64,000 nucleotides of DNA, from positions 124,001-188,000 of the forward strand of contig JABCPU010000059.1 of NCBI GenBank assembly GCA_016800925.1, read 5' to 3'. Positions 43,500-54,840 of the stretch are shown here, one piece after another. Below the pieces are notes generated by a model. The model saw only the letters and a list, made by a program, of their open reading frames with translations, ran no database searches and was not told where the DNA came from. Origin of the DNA: Suillus spraguei (taxonomy: Eukaryota > Basidiomycota > Agaricomycetes > Boletales > Suillaceae). Position numbers and translations under genes: made by a program. The first letter of the stretch is position 1. Each line of letters opens with the position of its first letter.

Positions 43500-44750
43500 T
43501 TTGTCTAGCCAAATGTCAAATCAGCTGAAAAGTACGTTGCGTAAACGGCAGTGTTTCATCGCGGTAATCATCTCAAGAGTTCGATAGAGAAGAAGGATAG
43601 GGATGAACAGCCTCCTAAGTAGTATATGGAACACCAGAAGACCTGATCCGGGTGCATGATATATTCAACCGTTATGTAAATCTGGGCAATGACAAATAAT
43701 CTTCACAACTGACTTTCGTTGTTGCAAAAAATGAGCACTTCTTCTGTATTGTAACACTGCTCCGTCATTCCGGAATGACATAAATCTATGTAATTTAACA
43801 AAAAGTCTTATCGCGGATATAGTCGTAGACTTTTGGAAGTTCACATTTAGCTAACCGTTTAGTAAAATAATAATACTGAGTAGTGGACACGATGATCAAA
43901 ATTACGTGCTTTGATATGCTAGAACCGGAAGGTGTGTTATCCAAGCATCAAATGACACGAAACTTAAGGACAACATCGCCCCCCGTTCCCATGTGATAGC
44001 ATCGACTGTCCGTGACATCGTGTTGTTGATCTCATTGTTCTCCTTGATAGCATGATCCAGCTGCACTGGTGAATTTCATATCAGCCGTGTGTTTCTGGCG
44101 TAAGTAGTATTTGCCAACTATCTTCTGTGAGATGAGCAACGAGTACTAGTGACGCCATTTGCAAGGGCTGAAAAATCATGAGTGAACTAGTGGCGATGAA
44201 TTAGGCTACTGTACTTACTCACCACACGAGGCAGCGCCACCGACATGGGAACAGGTACGGGTTCTGGTGCATTATATATAAAGTTTTAAACAAAGTTATC
44301 ACTGTGACACTATCCCCTTGTACACCGATCTGGGGTCTTGACCACAAAACCGGGACCTATTTTATTGTAGCGTGAGGCTGTGCAAAGCGTCACCGAGTGC
44401 AAGCACCTCGGACACCTCTTCATTCGGGCCAACAGAACAAGGACTCACAGCCTTACGTCGTTGTTTTAGGCGATTTCAATGGTTAGACATTTCTAACCCA
44501 TCGTTGAATTGAACAAACTAAACGATGTAGTTAGTGTGACCTCTTTCATTCCAAACTCCGCGAATAGCGGTATTCTCGCTGGGCAGAAGCGTTGACTGAA
44601 TCGTGCAGTAAAACGAATCATTTTGGATCAGCGGAAAACCTGGCCCTATGAATACCAGCCGTGTTGATAATTATACTAGTAACAACCACTGTGCTGTGGT
44701 CACCGATAGTTTGCAGAGCAGCAACGGTATGGATATGAATATGCGTGACT
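43500..44750. repeat. Spacer segment duplicated at 48,440-50,200
   Basis: Blocks repeat in the same order downstream: TCTATGTAATTTAAC with a CTTATCG word (43,790 and 49,410, partly also 48,655), GATGGTCAAAATTACATGCTTTGAT-like (43,892 and 49,506), GACATCGTGTTGTTGAT-like (44,012 and 49,629), and ACACCTCTTCATTCGGGCC-like (44,413 and 50,095). This is non-coding spacer of the tandem array; no gene supported. Confidence 0.7.
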
Positions 44751-44756
44751 GAAACT

Positions 44757-46239
44757 ACACAGTAAGTGATGGTATAGCAGGGAGACGTCGCCATAAAAAC
44801 CGGATACAGCGCAGCCAATGGAAGAGACCGCGGAAAGGTCGCATAATAATCCATTCCTCCTTCATGACTGCCCTAGAGCGTAATTTCCACGGGCTCAATG
44901 CGTTGTATGTTGGTACAAAGCGAGACATAACCTCATCCATGGTTGGCCGCCTCGTAGGATCGGTTTGCGTCATATCCGAAACCAACGGTTCCATAAAACC
45001 TAGCCCACGATAGACCTAGTACTCGTCATAAATACGCCAAAAAAGACTGAATGAAATTCGTACGTCAAGAAGCTGTTGCTGCAGAGCGAAGCCCAGATAC
45101 CATACATCCGTCGGGAATGGGTTACAGGGTTCATTAGACGTTTGAAACTCCGGAACGCCTTTGTACCCTCCCCAAATCGGGGGTTCTAAAGGAGCGTTCT
45201 GCGAAGCATGGTAGCGTCGAGAGATGCCAAAATCGATAAAAAGATATCGCGGAGGGCACTCAGTACGTGATCGATATTTCGCCCGTCCTTTCATATCCAA
45301 ACGTTTGGCGGGCCTGCATGGGTGAAATGGATGTCGGTACATCTGTCTGGGATCCATCATGATGTTCAAATTCATGCAGTCACTAGAAAGCCATGAACCA
45401 ACAGCGACATAGGAACAAAGTTGCATACCGATGGGCTACGCGGTGCTTATGCATGAATTGTAAGCCCTAGACACTCTTGAGATCTCAGTCAAAGGAACAA
45501 TGACAACTCCTCACCTCAAAAACTTGAAGAGTAAAGTCGATGATTTCACCAATTGTTTCAAATGGAGGATTATCGAAGGGGCGAAGTAGGGGCAATACCA
45601 AAATAGTTTCATCTGCTTCATCTGGTACTTGCAATACATCAAGCATTTCCACGCAATGGTTTTCACGCTGTCGCTTGAGGGGTTCAGAAGCAAGAAAGTT
45701 GCCCACTTCAATCTCATGCGGATGAATAGATGGCTGGATCCGTTTCAAAACAACACGGGCCCCGTCAGACGTTCGCGTTGCACTGGCAACTTGCGTGGCC
45801 TGGTATTTTGTGAGTATGTAAAACTTGTTCAGCTGGAGAACCTTACAGGCATCCGCCAACTGTCCTCGCACAATGCCCAATATTTATCTGTGCCTTGCCA
45901 TGAGGGAACCCAGTCCGGAGCATGACGTGGACGTAGTTCATATCCAACATCCTTTAGCCACAGAAAATGATCCCTCCACCATATCTCATCAGGATCAAGG
46001 CCACCGGGAAAGGCGGTCTTTGTACCGAGCATTTTGCGAGTTCGGTCATACTCGAGTTGGAAGTTCTCAGCTTCTTCTGCTCTCTTCTGAGCTTGACGTT
46101 TGCTATCGAAAAGCGTGAAGAAAACCATAAGGATGAAAGACCACGAAGTTGATACAAACTGTATTGTGCGTTCACCCCAAATATAATTCAAATAGGCGTA
46201 AACATGGACCCACCGACACAGCGACACTACATCGGACAT
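44757..46239 (-). CDS. Fungal-type (Agaricomycete-expanded) protein kinase, copy 1
   Basis: Kinase fold with short introns. N-terminal charged helix (KRQAQKRAEEAENF), the family block WWRDHFLWLKDVGYELRPRHAPDWVPSW, an intron joining EDSWRMP to ATQVASATRTSDG, the ATP-site Lys in VVLKRI, hinge-side LVLPLLRPFD, GLQFMHKHRVAH joined across an intron to RDCMNLNIMMD (complete HRD...N loop), then FIDFGISRRY with the DFG Asp, WGGYKGVPEF, PFPTDVWYLG, and C-lobe PLVSDMTQTDPTRRPTMDEV. All catalytic residues are visible, so it may be active. Start is 46,239 or, more likely, the ATG at 46,128. Divergent from small-protein gene 3, with under 300 bp between starts. Confidence 0.85.
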
Positions 46240-46416
46240 AGATCGGAGTGGCTGGAGTCCTTACACGTTGTCTCTATTAATAATATTATAATAAAAGATA
46301 CTTTCTAAGCTGTTACTAGTAACTTTGTAAACTCGAAGTATATAAGAATGGAATCAATGAGCTAACTAACAGGTTACTTTTCCCTATCTCGTTCAACGCT
46401 TTATCGCGTATCTGTG

Positions 46417-47325
46417 ATGGCAGCCATCCCAATACACGATATTGACAAATCAAATATTGTAGCCCTCAGAGATGACATACCTAAAGTTCGTGGAGGCAGG
46501 GACGAGTATGCCCTTTTAAACAAAACCCTTGACGCTATACTGGACATCAAAACAGTTGCGACACAACAACAAGTATGTGTTCCCGCATTGTCCAAATTGC
46601 TTGAACTGTACTCGGAGTGAGTTGCTATTCAATCATTACTTGCCAGTAGCTCTGATAGTTCCTCTGGTAGAACCATTGCACAAGGGAGGAAGCTACGACA
46701 GCTCAGCTGGTGGAAGAGAATTCGGAAGATGAGAGATTGGCATGGCAGTATCGATGAATTCAAGGGAAATTGTGAAACACTTTGGAGTCTCGCTCATGTA
46801 TGAGCTTATTTCATTCAGCACCTATCTCGACGCTGATATTACTATTGCCAGCAAACATCCTTTTTCGTCCATAACCACCATGTGGATAAATCGAAAGTGA
46901 TTTCCGGAGGTAAATCATCGTGTCGGATCTCTTCTCTCGCTGTCCTTCAACGCTGTTTGTAGGGCCCATTCGACAACGCAGATCTCTCGACGGACTATTC
47001 CAAGCTGAACCCGACCTCGTTCAGCGACACAATCAGCATGGTGATACTCCGATAAGATCTACACCTCCCAATATTGGAGTAGTCGCACAAAGCTCGAGTA
47101 AAAACAATATAAATACTAATATACTCCAGGAGGAGACAGTGCAACGTATCGCTGAGATGAGCGCTGCAAAGACATTGGAACAGTTCATACTTCATGGTAG
47201 ACTTAGACTGTTTGGTGCGGCACCGCAGACTATCAACCACAACCACTTCAACGGATGTATCGTTAGACCCGGCGGAAGGGCTACACACACAGTGAATTTC
47301 GGAGGGAGCAATAATAGAGGAGCAG
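46417..47325 (+). CDS. Small helical protein 3 with C-terminal TVNFGG motif (array member)
   Basis: ATG 46,417 (MAAIPIHDIDKSN). Exon 1 is helical (YALLNKTLDAILDIKTVATQQQ), ending LELYSE at a GTGAGT donor. The acceptor near 46,645 keeps the frame into SSDSSSGRTIAQGRK and on to ETLWSLAH (~46,797). A later part (from ~46,920) has QERIAEM-type helix, FILHGRLRLFGAAPQTINHN, then NGCIVRPGG and THTVNFGGSNNRGAG at the end, followed by a GCGAGT that could be a GC-type donor. A further Ser/Asp-rich stretch continues to ~47,580. Divergent from kinase copy 1. Confidence 0.5.
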
Positions 47326-48119
47326 GCGAGTACAGCTTTTTTTGTGTAGTCACGCTGCTAACCTCAAACTACTAGCCGTAAATGTCTGTTCATCCCGCAC
47401 GGAAATCGAAGAGAATGGTTCAAATGATATTGACGACACGAGCGACGATGATTTACTCCACAACACTGCTATTAATGCGACACAATCCGTTTCTGAGCGG
47501 CATAGTAGCTCAGCTATACCTTTGGAAGCCCAAAACAACAATACGTTAATACATCCAGGTGAGCAGGCATATGACGGTTAGAACCAAAATGGCCAGCTTA
47601 CCTGAAACTATTAGCCATCAACCCACGTCCATCCCTCAGGGAAGCGAATAGGAATGGTTTGAATGTGGTCGAGGACGACGGCGAGGATCCACATCATTAG
47701 TCATTGCGAGGAATCTGTGCATCACATACTGTATTTTCTTTTGCACTTGCAGTCAATGACAAAGATATTTTAACTATCGTTCTTGTTATTTTGCAGACCT
47801 CAGATGACTCAGACCTGAGTCAACGAGGTCAGCGGCATCGGCACCCTCCACGAACAGGCCGCGGTATAACCGCCTTGAACATTCTCCAACCCGATGTAAG
47901 CTTGCTCCCGCCATCCGACATAAGACATCCAACAAATCACAAGTGATACTAAGTCCATCGCCTATATTGTAACATTGCTCTGTTTTCACGGTAGTATACG
48001 GCAAAGCTTGATGGTGATGTTCCGAAGTCGATTGTATAAAATATATCACTCCGTACGTGAACGGTGTTGCACCTGATCTTTCATGTCCAGATGAGTCTAG
48101 AAGGTAGGCATAGATGATA

Positions 48120-48420
48120 TGCTAGTGGATGTAGGTGGTACGTCTCCTTGGGATACATCATGAATACGATATTCAAATCCATGCAGTCACCGTGACTAGA
48201 AAACGGCGAATCAACATGGGAGGTAACAAAATAATTGGATACCGATGTGCTTGACATGAATTGCAGGTCGTAGTATGTGCTATCAAAACTAATAATCTAC
48301 GATCAAATAGTCAAGATGTCCTCAAAGACACGTCACATACAAATAGTTGTGAACATGGACCCACCAGATTCCAAGGAACAATGTTCTTTGTGTCCACTTC
48401 TACTCCGCCGCACCGCGAGG
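48120..48420 (-). pseudogene. Remnant 2 of a fungal-type kinase gene
   Basis: Only the conserved upstream GTGGGTCCATG block and a catalytic-loop-like DCMDLNIVFMM segment (around 48,200-48,150) remain. Same order and strand as the other copies. Confidence 0.6.
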
Positions 48421-48439
48421 GCTGTAAACCGTCGAATTT

Positions 48440-50400
48440 TGAATATTGAATCAGTATGGGGAGCACCAAAGATCTGGTCTGGCGGATGCATCATTTGTTC
48501 AACCGTTATTATTCAGGTAGTTATCTCAGCCTTAATCCGGGCAATATTTGACGATGTTAGAATCTTTACAATTGGCTTTTGTTGTTGCAGGAAATTAGCT
48601 ATGGCTCGCTCTGATAGATTTATGGCATGCCCTATAACCGAGCAATTTTACAATGTAATTTAAATAACATCAGAAAGTCTTATCGTGAATGGGGTACATC
48701 TGCAGTAGACTTTTGAAAGTCCACATTTAGCCAATCGTTTAGTAAAAAAAGTAGGGAAAGCCAGACGACGCCCTGTTACCCCCTGTGACGTGGTCCATAA
48801 ATGGTAGTCACAACTTGTGGACGCCGAACACCTCTGATGTTGCTTTTATTATTTTTGAAAAGAATAAGTACAAGCACTGCATCGTGAGCAGCGGTAACAT
48901 ATAGGTCAATAACAGAGCGCAGCTGTCCGGCTATGATCTCGACTACATTCAGTGGTGCCATATCGAACCGAGTCGTTACATGGTAAGTTCACAACACATT
49001 CACCACTCGTCTACATTATCATCTCCCTCGTCATTTGTGGACTCCCAAACAATCAAGCCGTTGGGATCCTTCTGGAGGACTGCATTAGAGTGTTGGATGT
49101 CAGGTTTATCGTCAGCTAGCAAATCATCAAGCTGTTCGTGATAAGAAATATCTGTACCAGATTAACATGGTCGGACCCTACATATAGAATCAGAGGAACC
49201 CAACCTAAACCGCGCCCGCCACAGACCCCATCTCAAGGGTGTCTGATAGAGAAGAAGGATGGGGATGATCAGCCCTTACTTGGTCCGGGTGCATCATATG
49301 TTCAATTGTCATTATCCAGATAGTTATCTCGGCCTTAATCCCGGCAATGGCCTTCACAATTGGCTTGTAAAATTGCTCGGTTATGATTGCGGTATGCCAT
49401 AACTCTATGTAATTTAACATCCAAAAGGTCTTATCGAGAATGCGGCCTAGTATAATAGACGTTCGAAAGTCTTTAGCTAACTGTTTCGCAAAAAAAAAAG
49501 ATCACACGATGGTCAAAATTACATGCTTTGATACGCTAGAACTGGAAGGTGTGTTATCCGCTCATCAAGTCACACGAAACTTTGGACAAGATCGCCCTCC
49601 GTTTCCATGCGATCTCATCGACGATCCGTGACATCGTGTTATCGATTTCATTGTTCTCCCTGATAACACGACAGATGAAAGGTTCATGCGCGAAGGGACA
49701 CCCCCGGCTGTACTGGTGATATTAGTGCTGGTGTAGCATTCGCTAACATTCTGTCATACTATGTGCGCGATAATCAATCACTTTCATCAGCAACGGGTAG
49801 AATTACTATTTGTAAGGGCTTATGCATTATGGTTCATGAATGACAGACAGAATCGATGCTACTGTACTCACCCATCATGGGCCATGACTTCCTCGCGTGA
49901 CGCGAGGTAGTTACTACCATCGACATGGGAACAGCCTGAGGTGCAAGTTATGAATATCAAGTTTTAAAACAAAGTTGTCACACTGCTTGTGATGCATTAC
50001 TTACTGCGTGAGTTTGGCCACAAGACAGGGACCCCATTTTCTTGTAACTTGAAGTTATCTGTACGGAGTCGGAACAGAGCACGAGTACCTCGGGCACCTT
50101 TTCATAAGGGCCTACAGGGGACAAGAAATCACAGCCTCACGTTGAGATGGGTTCCTTTTGGGTAATCTCTGGTCAGAACTTCTAACCCATTGTAAAATCC
50201 AACGCAATCAACACAACCTCCCTCATTCTACATGAACTCCGCGATTCTAAATAAGAGTTAGGCCGTGCGCGTAACATGATCGCTATTATATTTTGAATAT
50301 CTACAATCTCAGCTCCATCTCCGCGCTGGAGTGGAAACAAATTTCTCAGTTCTGGTGACTTATTACAGTCACAACCCGGGTTTCCATGTGCCTACTTCAC
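48440..50400. repeat. Array spacer with decayed duplicated blocks
   Basis: Carries two successive partial copies of the spacer described at 43,500-44,750: 48,470-48,760, then 49,230-50,200. Words such as CGGGTGCATCATATGTTCAA recur. The partner small-protein gene expected next to kinase remnant 2 is missing. Confidence 0.65.
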
Positions 50401-50577
50401 ATAAATACGTATGGATATACATTCCAATCTGCGATCCTTGTTTCTGCTGTGTGATCAGCGACCTCTTCTATGTACAGGCAGATTGCAACACAGAACCTAC
50501 CGGCCTCGCTCAGTGTCAGGAGAGCTAATATACCTATGGACAGCAGTGAGGTGCACTGCGGGATTGCAAAGCGTGCA

Positions 50578-52099
50578 TCATTGCGGAAGACGGGGTATGG
50601 CCGACACACGAGATACAATAAAACCTATCCGTCGTCTCCAATGAGCAGTCCCACGATATACATGCTCGAAAGGACCTTCGTCCCTAGCAGTGACGCGAGA
50701 CCGCAGTTTCCACGTGCTAAGATTTTGTCGAATCGAGTCAAATCGCTCGACCGCCTGCTCCATTGTAGGCCTCTTGCTTGGGTCATCTTGCACCATGTCG
50801 TCAACGAGAGGTTTCAGGAACTCGAATCCTATATTGATCTTTTTGACATAAGCTGGAAAAGGGGAGCTTCGGAAAAATACTTACATTCAGAAATCGTTCT
50901 CTAATAATATTTCCGAGATAATAGACATCGGTGGGAAAAGGGTTCAACGGAATGCTCATATTATTTTGGAATTCTGGCACCGTCTTATCGCCTCCAAGTA
51001 CTGGATACTCAAGCGGGTTTTTGTCATTAGCATCGTACTGGCGTGATAGGCCGAAGTCAATGATGTAATACTTTGGGGGTCGCTGAGTGCGTGTGCGATG
51101 ACTTGCGTGACCACTGAAGTCCCGCTTCATGTGCGGCTTGACAGGGTGATATGGTTCAACGTAGATGTCTTTAGCATCCATCATAACGTTCATCCACATG
51201 AAGTCGCTGTTCTTCAGTTGGATGAGATCATGCAATATAAAAAGGTCTCAGGTCACGCACCAATGTGCAACGTGGTGTTTGTGCATAAACAACAAGCCCT
51301 ATTGTGAAGTGTTGAGATGACATATGAATTCAGTGTAGTTTGGCATACCTCAAAAAGTTGTCTGAGTAATTCCACCACCTCACCGAAGGTATCAAATGGA
51401 AGTTTGGTGAAATCGAGCAGTAGTGGCATCACAATAATTTGTGTGTCATCTTCGTTGGGAACTGAAAGCACGTCGAGAAACGGAACGCAATGGTTCTTCA
51501 AATCAGACGCAAGCTCAACCTTCATGAAATATCGCCCAATCTCTGCCTCATGTGGGTGCTCTGACTTCTTGATCACTTTGAGAGAAACATACAAGCCGTC
51601 AGACAAGCGGGTTGCATCCATGATTCGACCGAACTGTGGAACTGTCAGTTGGTCAAAAGCGCAGTCAGCTCTGTCACCTCACACGCATGACCTGTCCATC
51701 TTCACAAACCAAAGGATCGCGTTTGGAAACCTCCCAAGATGGGACCCAATCCGGAGCATACCGCGGCCGAAGTAAGTACCCTTGACTTTTCAACCATTGG
51801 TACTGTTGGCACCACCAAGTTTCCTTCGAAGACAAAGCTCCAGGACTGCGTTTGAGCTCTGTTCCAAAAGCTGCGAGTTCCTTTTGGGCTCGGAGAGCCT
51901 TCAGTCTCTCATGTTCCGCAGCTTCCTCGGCCTCTATGTTGGTCCTGGTCTTTGCGTTTTTGCTCCTTGGGTTGAACACAGTCTTGATCATAAGGAAAGG
52001 CTGGCTGAAAAGGTGACAACCAAATGTTCGCAGAAAGAATAACTGACTGTAAACATTGACTATCACATAAACATTTGTACACATGGACCCACACGACAA
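50578..52099 (-). CDS. Fungal-type (Agaricomycete-expanded) protein kinase, copy 2
   Basis: Same layout as copy 1. Charged helix (EAEEAAEHERLKALRAQKEL), WWCQQYQWLKSQGYLLRPRYAPDWVPSW, the Lys in VSLKVI, IVMPLLLDFTKLPF, then FMHKHHVAH. The next intron can be read with acceptor GAACAG to give H-C-D-F-M-W-M-N, so the loop Asp and Asn are kept but Arg of HRD is Cys. Then YIIDFGLSRQY (DFG kept), GGDKTVPEF, PFPTDVYYLG, PLVDDMVQDDPSKRPTMEQ, and a C-terminus ending AIPRLPQ. The start is uncertain; MIKTVFNPRS (ATG near 51,987) fits the family better than the first ATG. Divergent from small-protein gene 4. Confidence 0.85.
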
Positions 52100-52363
52100 A
52101 ATAACATGTACGTATCGGTGTTACTTCCTTGACAAAGTTCCATTGACAATAAGTATACGTTAACGTTACTGATTACTCTTGTTGCTTTGAGACCCCCGGA
52201 ACTATTATCGTGTTAAATCATTACTTCGAGTCACAACCGAATACTTGTTCCACTCAATCCTGAATATTCCCAATCTTTAATATCGTGGATATATTATATA
52301 TACACACTACACACATATATATAGTACAATGCTACCTCCTGGCCCGATAACTAGCAAACTACT

Positions 52364-53418
52364 ATGCCTTCCCAGCAAGAACGTCAGACACTCGTTATAC
52401 CTGTCAACCTCGGCTCTCCCGCACGATATGATCGATCTATCTTTCCATTGATGAAAGTCAAAGGCAAAAGCCCCTCTCTTCAAGAAGTAGATTTCGTCCT
52501 CGAGGCAACACTGGACGAGATCTTCAGGATGCGCGCTATGGCAGGGAATATAAATGAGCTCCAACAACTTATTCTTGATGCCAAGGACGAATATGATGCG
52601 TGTGTCTGTCTTTGTACATTCCAGTGCCCTTTTTACTGAATAGCACCTAAGGTTGAACACAGAAAAAGAGAAATTGGAACAACGCCAGAAGTCCTTAAAT
52701 CCGATCAAGTTAATCTCTACCTATCGGTCAATCCGCTTGCTCGCGGAAGCTGGAAGAGCTTTATGGCTCCAAACTAGGGTAAGTGCAGCAAGGCCTCAAT
52801 TATTGTGACATATTTAATGCAGGTTCACAGTCCGCATCGGAGAGGATGAGGCGTCAATTACTCTCTGTCCGTGACGCACAAGATATGGTGCCTGTCGATT
52901 GTTTGTTCAATTTCTGCTCGTGTGTGCTGTTGTGGAACTCATAGCTCGTGTAGATGATGATCTGCCGTCTGATGCTCGCATTACTGGGATCGCGTTGTCG
53001 ACAGAAACGAATACACAGCTGGATAATACCACCGCTTCACATTTCACTGAAATGGCCAGTTTCATCGCAACCCAATTGGATCAACTTCCTGATGGAAATC
53101 CCTTTGCGGATGTTTATGAAGCGGAAGATTGTAAGAACAACGTCGCGTATACTCAAACTCTCTCCTTGCTGATATATATGATCAGTGAGAACCAATATCA
53201 CCCCAGAAGACAGTTCCACTCCAAATCTGTCGACGGATGGTACCGATAACGAAGCCGGCCCATCCATTGAAACCCCAACCCTTGGCTCTCCGCCATCGAG
53301 GCAAGGATCTGGCAACAACTACTTTATTTTTCAAAATAGCTATGTTGCTTCGAGATCTACAATACAAACACCAACTCTGAACAGCGGGGGGTCTCATAAC
53401 CAAGGGTCATGTTCGTAG
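52364..53418 (+). CDS. Small helical protein 4 with C-terminal asparagine/serine motif (array member)
   Basis: ATG 52,364 (MPSQQERQTLVIPV). Exon 1 is helical (LQEVDFVLEATLDEIFRM; INELQQLILDAKDEYDA). After an intron comes LNTEKEKLEQRQKSLNP...LLAEAGRALWLQTR, a GTAAGT donor, then SQSASERMRRQLLSVRDAQ. The later part has TETNTQLDNTTASHFTEMASF, NPFADVYEAED, a Thr/Ser/Pro-rich linker, and the C-terminus GNNYFIFQNSYVASRST with TPTLNSGGSHNQGS directly before the stop at 53,416. This is the best preserved of the four. No known family; the N-terminus resembles helical-bundle adaptor regions and the tail looks aggregation-prone (inference). Confidence 0.58.
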
Positions 53419-53419
53419 G

Positions 53420-54390
53420 ATCTGCATTGTTGTGTCATGGAATTTACTCACGATATAATATATATTTTCAGCTATTCACCGGTGATGAAACGATGATCTC
53501 CAAAATGACAGTCATTTTATAGTAACATGGTGCTATGACATTGGTCGTAGAAATTACCATCCCTTGGCGAGAATATGCTTATAAGTATACCCACGAAACG
53601 CGGAATATTCGTAATGATTTTGTGAATGTAAACAACGCTTAATGGGGAATTCCGAATGCTGGGAAGCTTGAAGAACAACACGGACAACACTATCGTGAAC
53701 GCAGTGACATGTCCATGTCTTATATTTTTCAAATGCTCAATGAATTGATGTGCGCACGTCAACGGAAGAAGTAATTGTAAGATTTCGTGCTCAGCGGCCA
53801 ATTTGTTATTTGTCCGCGCTGGACTGTACATAGGACATGTCGATAAACAAAGATTAGTATGTAGCCTATGTTCTACTACCATGATGATCATTTACAGTTA
53901 TTCTATATTTTTTGTCAGCTTCAATAGATGTTCGTGTTGATCACGACTGCCGCAGTGGGTGTTTGAATATCGGGAGGATGTTCTTCAAACGTGCTGAAAT
54001 GAAAGTCGTCGAACAGTACTTAAAAAAAAAAAGAGGTATTACAACAGACGCTCAAGCTCTGTGCACCTCCAGATGACTTTCAACCTCGAACACATGTGAA
54101 TTCGAGGTGCCGTTACCGAACCGCATTGGTAACATCTAAGATATGTGCTTGTAATCGTGCGTAGAAGAAACTATTTAAAACTGAGAAGATGATTACAAGT
54201 TGACTAAGGGATCATAGGCTATGGTGACAACATATTCTAGAGCACATCAACGTTGAGGCATGCAGTCAGTATCTGGTATGTGAGACATATGTGTTGGATT
54301 ATCAGGGGTCGAGGTACGAGCTCGACACTTATCGGGAATCTTCGGGATCGATGGCGCATCAATGGCGCAATATTACTGGGCGTCGGCAGC
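53420..54390. other. Region without a supported gene
   Basis: A minus-strand frame at 53,891-53,517 (124 codons) has no recognisable family. AT-rich, with no repeat of note. Confidence 0.35.
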
Positions 54391-54399
54391 ATGGTTTTT

Positions 54400-54840
54400 C
54401 TCATCCCGCCTGGGTCTGGAGCTAGTCTCGTCCTCCCTCGGTCTCCACCCGATTTTGTGCACCATAGGCCTGCACCCAGTCTCGTCCAGCCTGGGTCTGG
54501 AACCAGTGTCGTACTCCCTCAGTCTCGTGCTGCCTGATTTCGAGCCAATCTTGTCCTGCCTCGGTCTGAATCCAGTGTCGTCCTGCCTGGCATCAAGTCA
54601 CTCTCGTCCTTCCTCAGTCTGCAGCCACTCTCGTCCTCTCTGAGTCTCTAGCCATTCTCGTCCTGCCTGGTTTTCCAGTCAGTCTCGTTGTCTCCGGGTC
54701 CGCAGCCAGTCTTGTCCTTCCTCAATCTGCAGCCAGTCTTGTCCTCCCTCTGTCTGCAGCCACTTTCGTGCTCTCTTGGTTTGCAGCCAGTCTCGTCCTT
54801 CCTCGGTCTGCAGCCAAGCACACCCATCCACCGTCCCCAG
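54400..54840. repeat. 27-bp minisatellite, partly coding
   Basis: Units of 27 bp (core CAGCCAGTCTYGTCCT on the plus strand), regular at 54,690-54,840 and diverged leftward to 54,400. On the minus strand each unit encodes nine residues of the type WLQTEEGRD, forming the C-terminus of the adjacent NTPase fragment. Confidence 0.85.

Noticed and set aside
48776..48961. Short minus-strand frame (MAPLNVVEIIAG...) as a surviving array gene
   Set aside because: Only 61 codons, no counterpart in other array units and no splice signals that extend it.
53517..53891. Minus-strand 124-codon frame as a gene
   Set aside because: No homology signal, AT-rich, no array counterpart. Left as unsupported.
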